From assembly GCA_903930345.1 (NCBI GenBank), contig CAIYYI010000204.1, forward strand, positions 1 through 37,341: 37,341 nucleotides of DNA. The letters run 5' to 3'. The position numbers were made by a program, and so were the translations under genes. The first letter of the stretch is position 1; every line of letters starts with the position of its first letter. The stretch is from an uncultured Verrucomicrobiota bacterium. GTDB taxonomy: Bacteria > Verrucomicrobiota > Verrucomicrobiia > Limisphaerales > CAIYYI01. The notes under the pieces were generated by a model that did no database searches, was not told the DNA's origin, and worked only from the letters and a program-made list of their open reading frames with translations. Below are positions 1 through 6,893 of the stretch, one piece after another.

Positions 1-281
1 ACCACGAGCCGTTCATGTTTGAATCCTCCTTCCTGGTCGTCGCCCGCACCCTTCAGGAAATCCACTTCGGCGCGCCGGACGGCCGCCCCACCGATTTGTT
101 CTTCCTCGTGTGCTGCCAGGAGGACCGCCTGCACCTCCACACCCTCGCCCGCATCTGCGTGATGGTGATGAAAACGGATCTGCTCACCCAACTGCGGATG
201 GCGGAGGACGCGGCCCAGATGCACACCGTCCTGCTCGAGGCGGAGGTCGCCGCCCTGGCGGACCGCCGCCCGCCGGAGTGA
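1..281 (+). CDS. PTS EIIA type-2 / PtsN-like protein, 3' fragment
   Basis: The reading frame is open from the left edge (H-E-P-F precedes the first Met at 15) to a TGA at 279-281, so the gene begins outside the window. The visible ~92 residues match the C-terminal half of a PTS EIIA type-2 domain: a strand (SSFLVVARTLQEIHFGAPDG), a hydrophobic strand DLFFLVCC, then the helix pattern HLHTLARICVMV followed by a short regulatory tail. In this family a His in a P-H motif accepts phosphate from HPr, either for sugar import or, in PtsN-type proteins, for regulation. That His should lie just upstream of the window edge and cannot be checked. No transporter subunits are visible nearby, which favours a regulatory PtsN-like role. 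The fold is well supported; the exact role is inferred. Confidence 0.75.
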   Translation, partial: HEPFMFESSFLVVARTLQEIHFGAPDGRPTDLFFLVCCQEDRLHLHTLARICVMVMKTDLLTQLRMAEDAAQMHTVLLEAEVAALADRRPPE

Positions 282-411
282 GCGTTTCACGGAGGACTTC
301 AGCCTGCCGCCGCGCGAGAAACAAACCTGGCGGACCCCTCTCAGTGACTGAGGCTGCCCGCTTCGCCACTCCCCGCCCCATCCGATGGAAGCAACCCTCA
401 GATTCCGACCT

Positions 412-816
412 GTGCCTTCCCATCTGCTCGACACCTCCGTTTATTGCCAGCCCATCAAGCCGAAACCACTGCCTTCCGTGGAACACCGTTGGCGGGCGCT
501 GGGTGACTCCGCACTGGCCATCTCGGTGATTGTCGAAGCAGAGGTTCTCAACGGTTTGGAACTGAAGCAGTCCGCCAGACTCAATTCACTCTACGAGCGG
601 TTGTTCAAGAACCGCCTCTTAGTCCTCCCGGTGGACGCCACAATCGCCGGGACCTTCAGCCAAATCAAAGCCGCCTGCAGGAAGAAAGGATTTGTTACCT
701 CCGATTTCGATTTTCTCATCGCCGCCACGGCCAAAACCCATGGCCTCATTCTGGCCACCCTCAATATCCGCCACTTCAAAGGCATCGAACGCTTGGCGGT
801 GGAGGACTGGTCTTAG
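412..816 (+). CDS. PIN-domain VapC-like toxin ribonuclease
   Basis: This is a compact PIN-domain protein of about 134 residues. It starts with the strand PSHLLDTSVY carrying the first catalytic Asp, continues with SVIVEAEVLNGLE carrying the conserved acidic residues, then TSDFDFLIAATA with the third acidic site, and ends with LNIRHFKGIE, typical of VapC toxins. VapC proteins are Mg2+-dependent RNases that are normally kept inactive by a partner. I chose the GTG at 412 because VapC homologues begin only a few residues before the first Asp; an in-frame ATG at 385 would add nine residues. No antitoxin-sized frame lies in the ~130 bp before it or directly after it, so the partner is missing, distant or degraded. 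Toxicity is therefore not assured. Confidence 0.8.
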   Translation: MPSHLLDTSVYCQPIKPKPLPSVEHRWRALGDSALAISVIVEAEVLNGLELKQSARLNSLYERLFKNRLLVLPVDATIAGTFSQIKAACRKKGFVTSDFDFLIAATAKTHGLILATLNIRHFKGIERLAVEDWS

Positions 817-851
817 TCCCAATTTGGGAACGGATACCCGTACCCGCACCC

Positions 852-885
852 GTAGCGGCAGGCATCCTTGCCTGCCGTAGCCGGC
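852..885 (-). repeat. REP-like palindromic repeat, inverted partial copy
   Basis: The stretch GTAGCGGCAGGCATCC followed by TGCCTGCCGTAG is itself an imperfect palindrome. It is the reverse complement of the second half of the repeat at 21901-21951, with one extra T. Together with the forward copy at 929-980 it forms an inverted pair, like paired REP units, in a 341-bp region (817-1157) that otherwise holds no gene apart from the chrA promoter and leader. Confidence 0.7.
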
Positions 886-928
886 GGCATCCCTGCCGCA
901 CGGCCTTTCTCAACTCGTCGCGGCTCAG

Positions 929-980
929 ACACCCGGCTGGAAGCCGGGTGATACGGCGGGCAAGGATGCCCACCGCTACA
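929..980 (+). repeat. REP-like palindromic repeat, full copy
   Basis: This 52-bp unit starts with the hairpin ACACCCGGCT-GGAAGCCGGGT and continues into a GC-rich arm ending CCGCTACA. It matches 21901-21951 at about 46 of 52 positions with one gap. Both copies are intergenic, lie next to gene ends and have no coding frame, as expected of REP-type dispersed elements. Confidence 0.75.
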
Positions 981-1088
981 GAATGGTGAACCGTTGCACG
1001 GCTGGTGCGTGCTCCGCCAGGGTTCAACCGCCAATGGACGGGTATGACGCGCATGAACAAAGACCGTTGAACCACAGGCACTCCAAAA

Positions 1089-1116
1089 TTGCCAAAGCCA
1101 TAAAGTCTGGTAGTCT
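1089..1116 (+). promoter_or_regulatory. Putative sigma70-like promoter of chrA
   Basis: TTGCCA (1089-1094) and TAGTCT (1111-1116) are separated by 16 bp. The -10 box ends six bases before a GTG that opens the small leader frame at 1123. This spacing resembles other promoters in the window, but the match is unproven. Confidence 0.4.
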
Positions 1117-1122
1117 GACGAC

Positions 1123-1161
1123 GTGGCAATGAATGCGGCAGCGAACCAGCAATCAGCATGA
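1123..1161 (+). CDS. Possible 12-residue leader peptide overlapping chrA
   Basis: A GTG (or the ATG at 1129) opens the frame VAMNAAANQQSA, which ends in the TGA at 1159-1161. This stop overlaps the ATG of chrA at 1158 as ATGA, the usual geometry for translational coupling. The GTG lies six bases after a plausible -10 box, so the frame could be read from a leaderless transcript. It may equally be a chance frame, since any start codon followed by A creates ATGA. Codons alone cannot decide this. Confidence 0.25.
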   Translation: MAMNAAANQQSA

Positions 1162-2339
1162 CGGAAGGCCCCCCAACCCCTCCCGACCGGCGGCCCCTGG
1201 CCGAACTGGCGGTTTTGTTCCTGAAGCTCGGCACCACCGCGTTCGGCGGACCCGCGGCGCACATCGCCATGATGGAGGACGAGGTGGTGCGCCGCCTACA
1301 ATGGCTGACGCACGATGAGTTTCTTGACCTCGTGGGCGCGACCAATCTCATCCCCGGGCCGAATTCGACCGAGCTGGCGATCCACATCGGACACCGGCGG
1401 GCGGGCTGGCCCGGCCTGCTGGTGGCGGGTGCTTGTTTTATTCTTCCAGCGGCCCTGATCGTCACCGCCATCGCCTGGGCCTACGTGCGCTTCGGGCGGT
1501 TGCCCAGGGCGGAGGGGCTCCTTTACGGCGTGAAGCCGGTGATCATCGCCGTGGTGCTGCAGGCGCTCTGGGGGCTGGGCGGGCGGGCGCTGAAGACCGG
1601 CCCGCTCATCGTCCTGGGGGCGGTGGCGGTGGGGCTTTGTTTTGCGGGGGTGAATGAACTGGTGGTGCTGTTCGGGGCGGGCCTGCTGCTGGCGTTGGCG
1701 CGGGGCTTCACCCGACGCGCACCGGCAGGGGGTGGCGAGGCCCTGCCCGCCGCCGTCCCGCTGCTGCCGCTGGCGGTGGCACCCGGCCTGATGGCGGCGG
1801 CCGCCACGCCCTTTGGCCTCTGGCCCCTGTTCCTGTTTTTCCTGAAGGTCGGCTCGATCCTGTTTGGCAGCGGGTATGTGCTGCTGGCCTTTCTGCGGGC
1901 GGACCTGGTGGACCGCTGGCACTGGCTCACCGAGGGTCAACTGCTGGACGCCATCGCCGTGGGGCAGTTCACCCCGGGGCCGGTGTTCACCACGGCGACC
2001 TTCATCGGCTACCTGCTGGCCGGCACGCCGGGTGCGACCCTGGCGACGCTGGGCATCTTCCTGCCCGCGTTCGTTTTTGTGGCGATCAGTGGTCCGCTCA
2101 TTCCCCGGCTGCGGCGGTCGCCCTGGTTTGGGGCGTTTCTGGACGGGGTGAATGTGGCCTCGCTGGCGCTGATGGCGGTGGTGACCTGGCAACTGGGCCG
2201 GGTGGCGCTGTGCGACGGGGTGACGGTGGCGCTGGCGGCAGGGAGCGGGGTGCTCCTGTTCCGCTGGCGGGTCAACTCCGCCTGGCTGGTGCTCGGGGGG
2301 GCGGCGGCGGGCTGTCTGGCTGTCTGGCTGCGGGGGTGA
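1158..2339 (+). CDS. chrA: Chromate transporter, CHR family
   Basis: The 393-residue protein is a full-length two-domain CHR-family transporter. The first half carries FLKLGTTAFGGPAAHIAMM and a P-G-P-N-S-T segment; the second half repeats the fold with FLKVGSILFGSGYVLLAFL and GQFTPGPVFTTATFIGYLLA. Paired G-G-P/G-S-G and P-G-P motifs on about ten to twelve hydrophobic segments define the family. Members export chromate from the cytoplasm across the inner membrane, though some act on other oxyanions, so the substrate is inferred from the family. The start is the ATG at 1158; the frame upstream offers no other start. The gene stands alone and runs convergently towards the Xer recombinase gene 34 bp away, with no obvious terminator between. 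No chromate-responsive regulator gene is adjacent. Confidence 0.93.
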   Translation: MTEGPPTPPDRRPLAELAVLFLKLGTTAFGGPAAHIAMMEDEVVRRLQWLTHDEFLDLVGATNLIPGPNSTELAIHIGHRRAGWPGLLVAGACFILPAALIVTAIAWAYVRFGRLPRAEGLLYGVKPVIIAVVLQALWGLGGRALKTGPLIVLGAVAVGLCFAGVNELVVLFGAGLLLALARGFTRRAPAGGGEALPAAVPLLPLAVAPGLMAAAATPFGLWPLFLFFLKVGSILFGSGYVLLAFLRADLVDRWHWLTEGQLLDAIAVGQFTPGPVFTTATFIGYLLAGTPGATLATLGIFLPAFVFVAISGPLIPRLRRSPWFGAFLDGVNVASLALMAVVTWQLGRVALCDGVTVALAAGSGVLLFRWRVNSAWLVLGGAAAGCLAVWLRG

Positions 2340-2372
2340 GGGTCGCCGTCCAGTTGAGCGCGGCGGCACCCG

Positions 2373-3329
2373 CTACGCGCGGGGGTGGGCGTTGTTGTAG
2401 GCCTGGCGCAGACGCTCGGTGGTGAGGTGGGTGTACACCTGCGTGGTCACCAGGTGGGCGTGGCCCAGCAGCTCCTGCACACTGCGCAGGTCCGCGCCGG
2501 CATCCAGCAGGTGGGTGGCATAGCTGTGGCGCAGCTTGTGCGGGGTGAGCTTGGGATCCAGGCCCGCCCCGGCCAGGTAGCGCTTCAGCCGCATCTGGAT
2601 GAGGCGTGGCGTGGGGGCCTCCGGCCGGTGCCGGTAATTCCAAAACACCGGCTGGTCCGCCGCAGGCGGCTCGGTCAGGCAACGCCAGTAATCCTGAATG
2701 GCCTCCAGGGCGGGCTCGCCGATGGGCACCAGGCGCTCCTTTTTCCCCTTGCCGCGCACGCGCACCAGTTGTTCCCCGGGCTGGATGTCCCCCACCAGCA
2801 ACCCGCAGATTTCGCTGATGCGCAGGCCGCAGGAGTAGATGGTTTCAAGGATGGCGACATCGCGGAAGTACTGGGAGAAATCCAGGTTCCGGTTATCAGG
2901 CTCGGCCCGGCGCCGGTTGGCCAGCTCCTCCAAGGGGGCCTGGAGCAGGCGGTTCATCTGGTCAATGGTGAGGAACTGGGGGAGCCGGTGCGCCGGTTTG
3001 GGCAGGGAGATTTCCTTGATGGGGGAATGAGCCAGCAAATTGCGGCGGATGAGAAAGCGGTAGAAGGTGCGCAGGGCGCTGAAGCGGAGCTGGATGGCGG
3101 CGCGGCTGAGCCGGAGGTGGCCAAGGTGGCGGAGGTAATATCGGAAATCCTCATGGCGCAGGGTTAGCCAGGGTGGCGGGGTCTGTCGGTCCTGGCGATG
3201 CCAGACGGAAAACTCCACCAGCGTCTGCCGATAGTTGCGCTGGGTGTAGATGGACGCGCCGCGATCCGTGGCCAGGTGCTGGAGGAACCCGGTCACGTGC
3301 TCGTCCGGCGCGTGGTCAACATCCGCCAT
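2373..3329 (-). CDS. Tyrosine recombinase, XerC/XerD family
   Basis: The protein has an N-terminal SAM-like core-binding domain (FLQHLATDRGAS to about residue 120) and a C-terminal catalytic domain with the full set of motifs: Arg in CGLRISEICGL, Lys in GKGKKERLVP, HKLRH, GHAHLVTTQ, and the nucleophilic Tyr in VYTHLT. It ends in AHPRA, as cellular Xer proteins do. Such enzymes resolve chromosome dimers at dif sites at division. Length from the ATG at 3329 is 318 residues, near the family norm. The frame stays open upstream to a TTG at 3437 (354 residues), but the extra segment lacks family features, and the ATG has TATGTT six bases before it. Mixed XerC and XerD features prevent a firm assignment. 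No integron integrase-specific insert is evident, and no neighbouring mobile genes suggest a phage enzyme. Confidence 0.93.
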   Translation of the reverse strand: MADVDHAPDEHVTGFLQHLATDRGASIYTQRNYRQTLVEFSVWHRQDRQTPPPWLTLRHEDFRYYLRHLGHLRLSRAAIQLRFSALRTFYRFLIRRNLLAHSPIKEISLPKPAHRLPQFLTIDQMNRLLQAPLEELANRRRAEPDNRNLDFSQYFRDVAILETIYSCGLRISEICGLLVGDIQPGEQLVRVRGKGKKERLVPIGEPALEAIQDYWRCLTEPPAADQPVFWNYRHRPEAPTPRLIQMRLKRYLAGAGLDPKLTPHKLRHSYATHLLDAGADLRSVQELLGHAHLVTTQVYTHLTTERLRQAYNNAHPRA

Positions 3330-3567
3330 GACAGAAACATAAGGGGTCGGAGGAAAAATGATAGGTTTTTCCGGTCTGCCTTCCGGCGGCTTGACCTCGG
3401 CCAGAACGTGTTCCACACGGTCATACAGTGAAGACAATCACCATCCGGGAATTGCACCAGAAGCCCGAGAAGTTTGGGGCCGGTAGGAGGTGTGGATTGA
3501 CTTTCCATGCGGATCCCGTAGCGTGATGCCCATGAATCACTGTGTTTTTCTGGCTGGTAACAATACC

Positions 3568-3580
3568 GGGCAAACTTGCC
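3568..3580. promoter_or_regulatory. Palindrome resembling the operator-like site at 3606
   Basis: GGGCAA-A-CTTGCC reads as an imperfect inverted repeat with the same half-sites (GGGCAA/TTGCC) as the longer palindrome 38 bp downstream. Both sit between the divergent Xer gene and the small membrane-protein gene. A pair of similar half-sites suggests a protein-binding region; no regulator is identified. Confidence 0.35.
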
Positions 3581-3605
3581 TAAAAATCCCCTCAATATCA
3601 AGTTA

Positions 3606-3624
3606 TCAGGGCAAATTGCCCTGA
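3606..3624. promoter_or_regulatory. 19-bp perfect palindrome, possible operator
   Basis: TCAGGGCAA-A-TTGCCCTGA is perfectly symmetric around one base and extends weakly into flanking GTTAT/ATAAC. The one-base loop is too short for an RNA hairpin, so a dimeric DNA-binding protein is the simpler reading. It lies 24 bp before the ATG of the next gene. Confidence 0.45.
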
Positions 3625-3648
3625 CAATAACGTGGGCGTGACGCTCGC

Positions 3649-3966
3649 ATGGTTACTTCAACATTTAAGATTCTGGGTTATAGCTGCTTACTGGTGCTTC
3701 TCGCCGGAGGCATCGCGGGCTCGGTGTGGTGCTTCTGGAGCCACCTGTGCATGGGTGGGCACATGGAGCACACGCCGTATCCCACCATCCATTACATTGC
3801 CTATGTTGCATGGTCGATGGCCCTTGTTGCAGTTCCGACTATGTCATGGGTTCTGCGATTGTTCGGAAGGTTTTGGTGGATCACAACTGTTGCTCTGGCC
3901 TTGCCGATTTACAGGTTCGGTTTTGACAGCCTGTGCGGGCGTGGAGTTCTTGGGCTGCCGCTATGA
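3649..3966 (+). CDS. Small membrane protein of unknown function
   Basis: The 105-residue product has three hydrophobic segments (about residues 8-28, 47-66 and 75-92) and a His/Cys-rich loop (HLCMGGHMEHTPYPTIHY) between the first two, which would face one side of the membrane and might bind metal. I do not recognise the family. An overlapping frame (3632-4027) gives a Cys/Arg-rich, less protein-like sequence and was rejected. Base composition is lower in GC than in the neighbours, and the gene lies with the next one in a short island between conserved genes, suggesting recent acquisition. Confidence 0.5.
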   Translation: MVTSTFKILGYSCLLVLLAGGIAGSVWCFWSHLCMGGHMEHTPYPTIHYIAYVAWSMALVAVPTMSWVLRLFGRFWWITTVALALPIYRFGFDSLCGRGVLGLPL

Positions 3967-4069
3967 CAGTATTACCCAAGCAGTCGGTTACAGGCAACCC
4001 CGCGATTGCGTCTCGGTTGCAGATTGAACCCCAGTGGCACGGCGTGCCTGAGTGACGCCGAGCGTTTAT

Positions 4070-4393
4070 ATGAAATGGTGCTGTAATGCTTTTCTAGCAC
4101 GGTACGAGAGCCGCCATGAGCGCGGTCTTATCATTTACGTTTTGCCACCGGTTGCGGGTGAGTCAACAGATCCATCGTTTCACATTGGCTTTCGCGCGCT
4201 TGAGCGGAGCTGCCACGCCAGTTTCAGCGAGATGGTTAAGGGCCGCATGGATATATGCATGTTTTTGAATGGCAGTACAGGCATGAGTTTTTGTCCTTGG
4301 TGTGGTGCGACGCTCACAAAGTTTTACCGCAGCACTTGGCAGGAGCTGCTTGATGAGAGGATTACAGATGAGTTCAAATTGCCAGTCACCTAA
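4070..4393 (+). CDS. Hypothetical protein with a C-terminal CPWCG motif
   Basis: The product has 107 residues from the ATG at 4070, or 113 from the in-frame GTG at 4052. The C-terminal part, GMSFCPWCGATLTKFYRSTW followed by LLDERITDEFKLP, resembles a half zinc-ribbon knuckle found at the end of many small uncharacterised bacterial proteins. Only one CxxC pair is present, so metal binding would need a partner or His/Cys residues elsewhere (for example RSCHASF). The stop codon TAA is also the first three bases of the left arm of a 94-bp inverted repeat, an arrangement like integron cassettes. No function can be assigned. Confidence 0.6.
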   Translation: MKWCCNAFLARYESRHERGLIIYVLPPVAGESTDPSFHIGFRALERSCHASFSEMVKGRMDICMFLNGSTGMSFCPWCGATLTKFYRSTWQELLDERITDEFKLPVT

Positions 4394-4484
4394 CGGTCAC
4401 TTCAGAGGGCGGAGATCCACTTCACAGCGCCAGTCCCGCGACTGCGGGAGACTGCATGTGGCTTGCCACCGCTTTCTGCCGTTA
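4391..4484. repeat. 94-bp imperfect inverted repeat, attC-like
   Basis: The termini TAACGG and CCGTTA are complementary. Inside them CAGAGGGCGG pairs imperfectly with CCGCTTTCTG, CCAC pairs with GTGG, and the tip is CAGTCCCGC-gact-GCGGGAGACTG, giving one long hairpin with unpaired bases on one strand. The left arm overlaps the stop codon of the preceding gene. This resembles attC recombination sites in size, the AAC/GTT ends and the stop overlap. However, the right end GTTACCC does not fit the GTTRRRY core and no integron integrase is in the window. A large transcription-related hairpin or a MITE relic are alternatives. Confidence 0.45.
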
Positions 4485-4529
4485 CCCTTGTTCGGACCCG
4501 TTCGTTGCAATACGCGAGTCCCCTTAGTT

Positions 4530-4551
4530 GGCGTCCCGCCGCTGTTTTTTT
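4530..4551 (+). terminator. Weak intrinsic terminator candidate
   Basis: A short GGCG-tcc-CGCC stem is followed four bases later by seven consecutive T. The stem is small, so this is only a possible terminator for the 4070-4393 gene before the operon starting at 4655. Confidence 0.3.
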
Positions 4552-4654
4552 AGCGTTTCCGCGCTCGTTCGTTTTTGACCGATCAATCCACAATCCAGCG
4601 AACCATGGCTTGCGTGGCGCGGGCGGTTTCGGTTAGGCTGACGGTGTTGTCACC

Positions 4655-5722
4655 ATGAACCAGGCCAATTGGGAAATCATCAAACGTTGCGCGCGGTGCG
4701 AGGACTGCGGCCAAACCCCGGTGGCGGTGATCGTCGATAGCCCCTGGATCCCGGGCTACCTCGGCCTCTCCACCCACGACTACCTCTTCCAGCCGGACAC
4801 CTGGCTGGAGGCCAACCTGCGCGTGTTGCGCGATTTCCCGGAGCTGATCCTCCTGCCAGGCTTCTGGGCGGAGATGGGCATGACGGCCGAGCCCAGCGCC
4901 TTCGGCTGCCGCCTCAGCTTTTTCCCGGACAAAACCCCGCACGCCCACCCCCTGCTCCGGTCCATCGACGAGCTGGACCGCCTGGAACAGCCCAATCCCC
5001 GGACCGATGGGCTGATGCCCTACCTGCTGCACCTCTACCGCCGGATGGAGCCGCGGATCATCGACGGCGGCGGCGTGGTCAAGATCGTCGCCGCGCGCGG
5101 CCCCCTGACCGTGGCGTCGCACCTGCTGGGGGTAACGGAGTTCCTGCTGGGCCTAAAGCTCAACCCGGACGCCACCCACCGACTCCTGCGCCTGACCACT
5201 ACCCTGGTCAAGGATTGGCTGGCGGCCCAGGCGGAGGCCCTCAGCGCCTGCGAGGGCATCCTGGTGCTGGACGACATCACCGGATTCCTGTCGCCCAAGG
5301 ATTACTTGGAGTTTGCCCACCCGTACGTGAAGGAAATCTTCGGCGCCTTCCCGGGGGCGGTGAAGCTGTTCCACAACGACACCAACAACGTGGTGCCTTT
5401 CAAGCATCTTTCGGACATCCCGGTGGAGATCTTCAACTTCACCCATCAGCAACCGATCACCCGGGCGCGCGAACTGGTGGGGCCGAAGGTGTGCCTCATG
5501 GGCAACGTGCCGCCGCTGGAGGTCATCACCCAGGGCACGCCGGAGGAGGTTCGCGCGGCCGCCACGGACTGCCTGCTGGCGCACGGCCCCCGGGCCGGGC
5601 TGCTGCTTTCCGCCGGCGGAGGCGTCTCCCCCGGCACCCCGGCCGCCAACCTCCGCGCCCTGGCCGAAGCAGCCCGGGCGTTCGACGCCACCCGGGATCA
5701 GGCAGCGCCGTTAACCAAATGA
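4655..5722 (+). CDS. URO-D/MtaA-fold protein lacking the usual zinc cysteines
   Basis: The 355-residue product belongs to the uroporphyrinogen decarboxylase superfamily, which includes haem-synthesis UroD and the corrinoid/CoM methyltransferases MtaA, MtbA and CmuA. Family features are the early VIVDSPWIPGYLG strand, DDITGFLSPKDYLEF, VKLFHNDTNN (residues 237-246), VCLMGNVPP and the closing SAGGGVSPGTP near 319. Where MtaA-type enzymes have H-x-C and a later Cys to bind zinc, this protein has H240-N-D242 and a Gly run (321-323), so the zinc site looks altered. It also lacks clear UroD substrate motifs. It starts an operon: 13 bp separate it from the first of two Gfo/Idh/MocA genes, which suggests a role in sugar or methylated-compound metabolism rather than haem synthesis. 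A possible promoter is TTGCGT-18-TAGGCT (4610-4639). Confidence 0.85.
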   Translation: MNQANWEIIKRCARCEDCGQTPVAVIVDSPWIPGYLGLSTHDYLFQPDTWLEANLRVLRDFPELILLPGFWAEMGMTAEPSAFGCRLSFFPDKTPHAHPLLRSIDELDRLEQPNPRTDGLMPYLLHLYRRMEPRIIDGGGVVKIVAARGPLTVASHLLGVTEFLLGLKLNPDATHRLLRLTTTLVKDWLAAQAEALSACEGILVLDDITGFLSPKDYLEFAHPYVKEIFGAFPGAVKLFHNDTNNVVPFKHLSDIPVEIFNFTHQQPITRARELVGPKVCLMGNVPPLEVITQGTPEEVRAAATDCLLAHGPRAGLLLSAGGGVSPGTPAANLRALAEAARAFDATRDQAAPLTK

Positions 5723-5735
5723 CAGGTGTAATTCA

Positions 5736-6893
5736 ATGAGCACGACCAAAATTGCCATCCTCGGGGCCGGGGCCATCGCCGACAGCCACATCCAGGCGTA
5801 TCAGAAGTTCGCCGACCGCTGCGAGATCGTCGCGCTGGTGGACCTGTTCCCGGACAAGGCGGCGGAGAAAGCCGCCAAATACGGGCTGCAAATACCCGTT
5901 TTCAAGGAGACCCGGGAACTACTGGCCAAGGTGCCCTTTGACGCGGCCTCCATCTGCCTGCCTCCCTTCGAACACGCCCCGGCCGCCGTGGAGCTGCTCT
6001 CCGCCGGCCGGCATGTGCTAGTGGAAAAGCCGATGGCCACCTCCCTGGCGGAGTGCGACCAGATGCTGGCGGCAGCCCGGTCAGCCGGCCGGCTGCTGGG
6101 CGTGGTGGCCCAGAACCGCTACCAGACCCCGATGATGAAGCTGAAGCAGGTGCTGGACTCAGGCGTGGCCGGTCGGCTGCTGCACGCGCAGGCGGACTCG
6201 TTCTGGTGGCGGGGCTCCAACTACTACGATCTCTGGTGGCGGGGCACCTGGGCCAAGGAGGGCGGCGGCTGTACCATGAACCACGCCGTGCATCACATTG
6301 ATCTGTACCTGTGGATGGCCGGCCTGCCGCAGTCCGTGCGCGCCCACAGCGTCAACCTGGCGCACGAGAACAGCGAGGTGGAGGATTTCTCCACCGCCAT
6401 CCTCCAATATGACGGGAGCCGGCTGGGCCAGTTGACCGCCTCCCTGGTACACCACGGCGAGGAGCAGCAACTGGTCTTCCAATGCGAGCGGGCCAAGCTG
6501 GCCGCGCCGTGGCAGGTGAAGGCCTGCCGGCAGAAGGAGAACGGCTTCCCTGAGGAGAACACCGCCGTCCTGGAGGAGATCCAGGCGCTCTACCAGCGCC
6601 TGCCCGAGGTGGTTCACACCCTGCACGCAGGGCAGATCGACAACTTCCTGGCCGCCATCCACGGCACCGCGCCGCTGCTGGTGGACGGCCTGCAGGGTCG
6701 CCGCACGCTGGAGCTGATCACCGCCATCTACCAGTCCAGCCACCTCGATCAGACCGTCCGCCTGCCGCTCGGCCCGGACGCTCCGTTTTACACCCGCGAA
6801 GGCGTGCTGCGGCACGCGCGCCACTTCCACGAGAAAACCCGGAGCGTGGAAAATTTCGCCACCAACGACATCACCCTCGGACGAAAGATGTGA
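5736..6893 (+). CDS. Gfo/Idh/MocA-family oxidoreductase (first of pair)
   Basis: The N-terminal Rossmann domain begins KIAILGAGAIADSHIQAY with the GxGxxA dinucleotide motif. Next come VALVDLFPDKA, the segment ICLPPFEHAPAA, and the hallmark VEKPMA, whose Lys takes part in catalysis. The C-terminal beta-sheet domain carries NHAVHHIDLYLWM, where the HxxHxxD-type residues bind the sugar, and ends near residue 385, a usual length. Such enzymes oxidise or reduce sugar hydroxyls using NAD(P). No signal peptide is seen, so it is cytoplasmic. AGGTG seven bases before the ATG at 5736 is one of the few Shine-Dalgarno-like sites in the window. Its stop overlaps the GTG start of the next gene, implying co-translation. 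The substrate is not predictable from sequence. Confidence 0.93.
   Translation: MSTTKIAILGAGAIADSHIQAYQKFADRCEIVALVDLFPDKAAEKAAKYGLQIPVFKETRELLAKVPFDAASICLPPFEHAPAAVELLSAGRHVLVEKPMATSLAECDQMLAAARSAGRLLGVVAQNRYQTPMMKLKQVLDSGVAGRLLHAQADSFWWRGSNYYDLWWRGTWAKEGGGCTMNHAVHHIDLYLWMAGLPQSVRAHSVNLAHENSEVEDFSTAILQYDGSRLGQLTASLVHHGEEQQLVFQCERAKLAAPWQVKACRQKENGFPEENTAVLEEIQALYQRLPEVVHTLHAGQIDNFLAAIHGTAPLLVDGLQGRRTLELITAIYQSSHLDQTVRLPLGPDAPFYTREGVLRHARHFHEKTRSVENFATNDITLGRKM

Noticed and set aside
3438-3648. Possible dif site next to the Xer gene
   Set aside because: No sequence with the two 11-bp half-sites and 6-bp centre of dif is visible; the palindromes have one- or two-base centres.
3632-4027. 131-residue frame overlapping the small membrane protein
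   Set aside because: It is a Cys/Arg-rich shadow; the frame at 3649 has better membrane-protein features.
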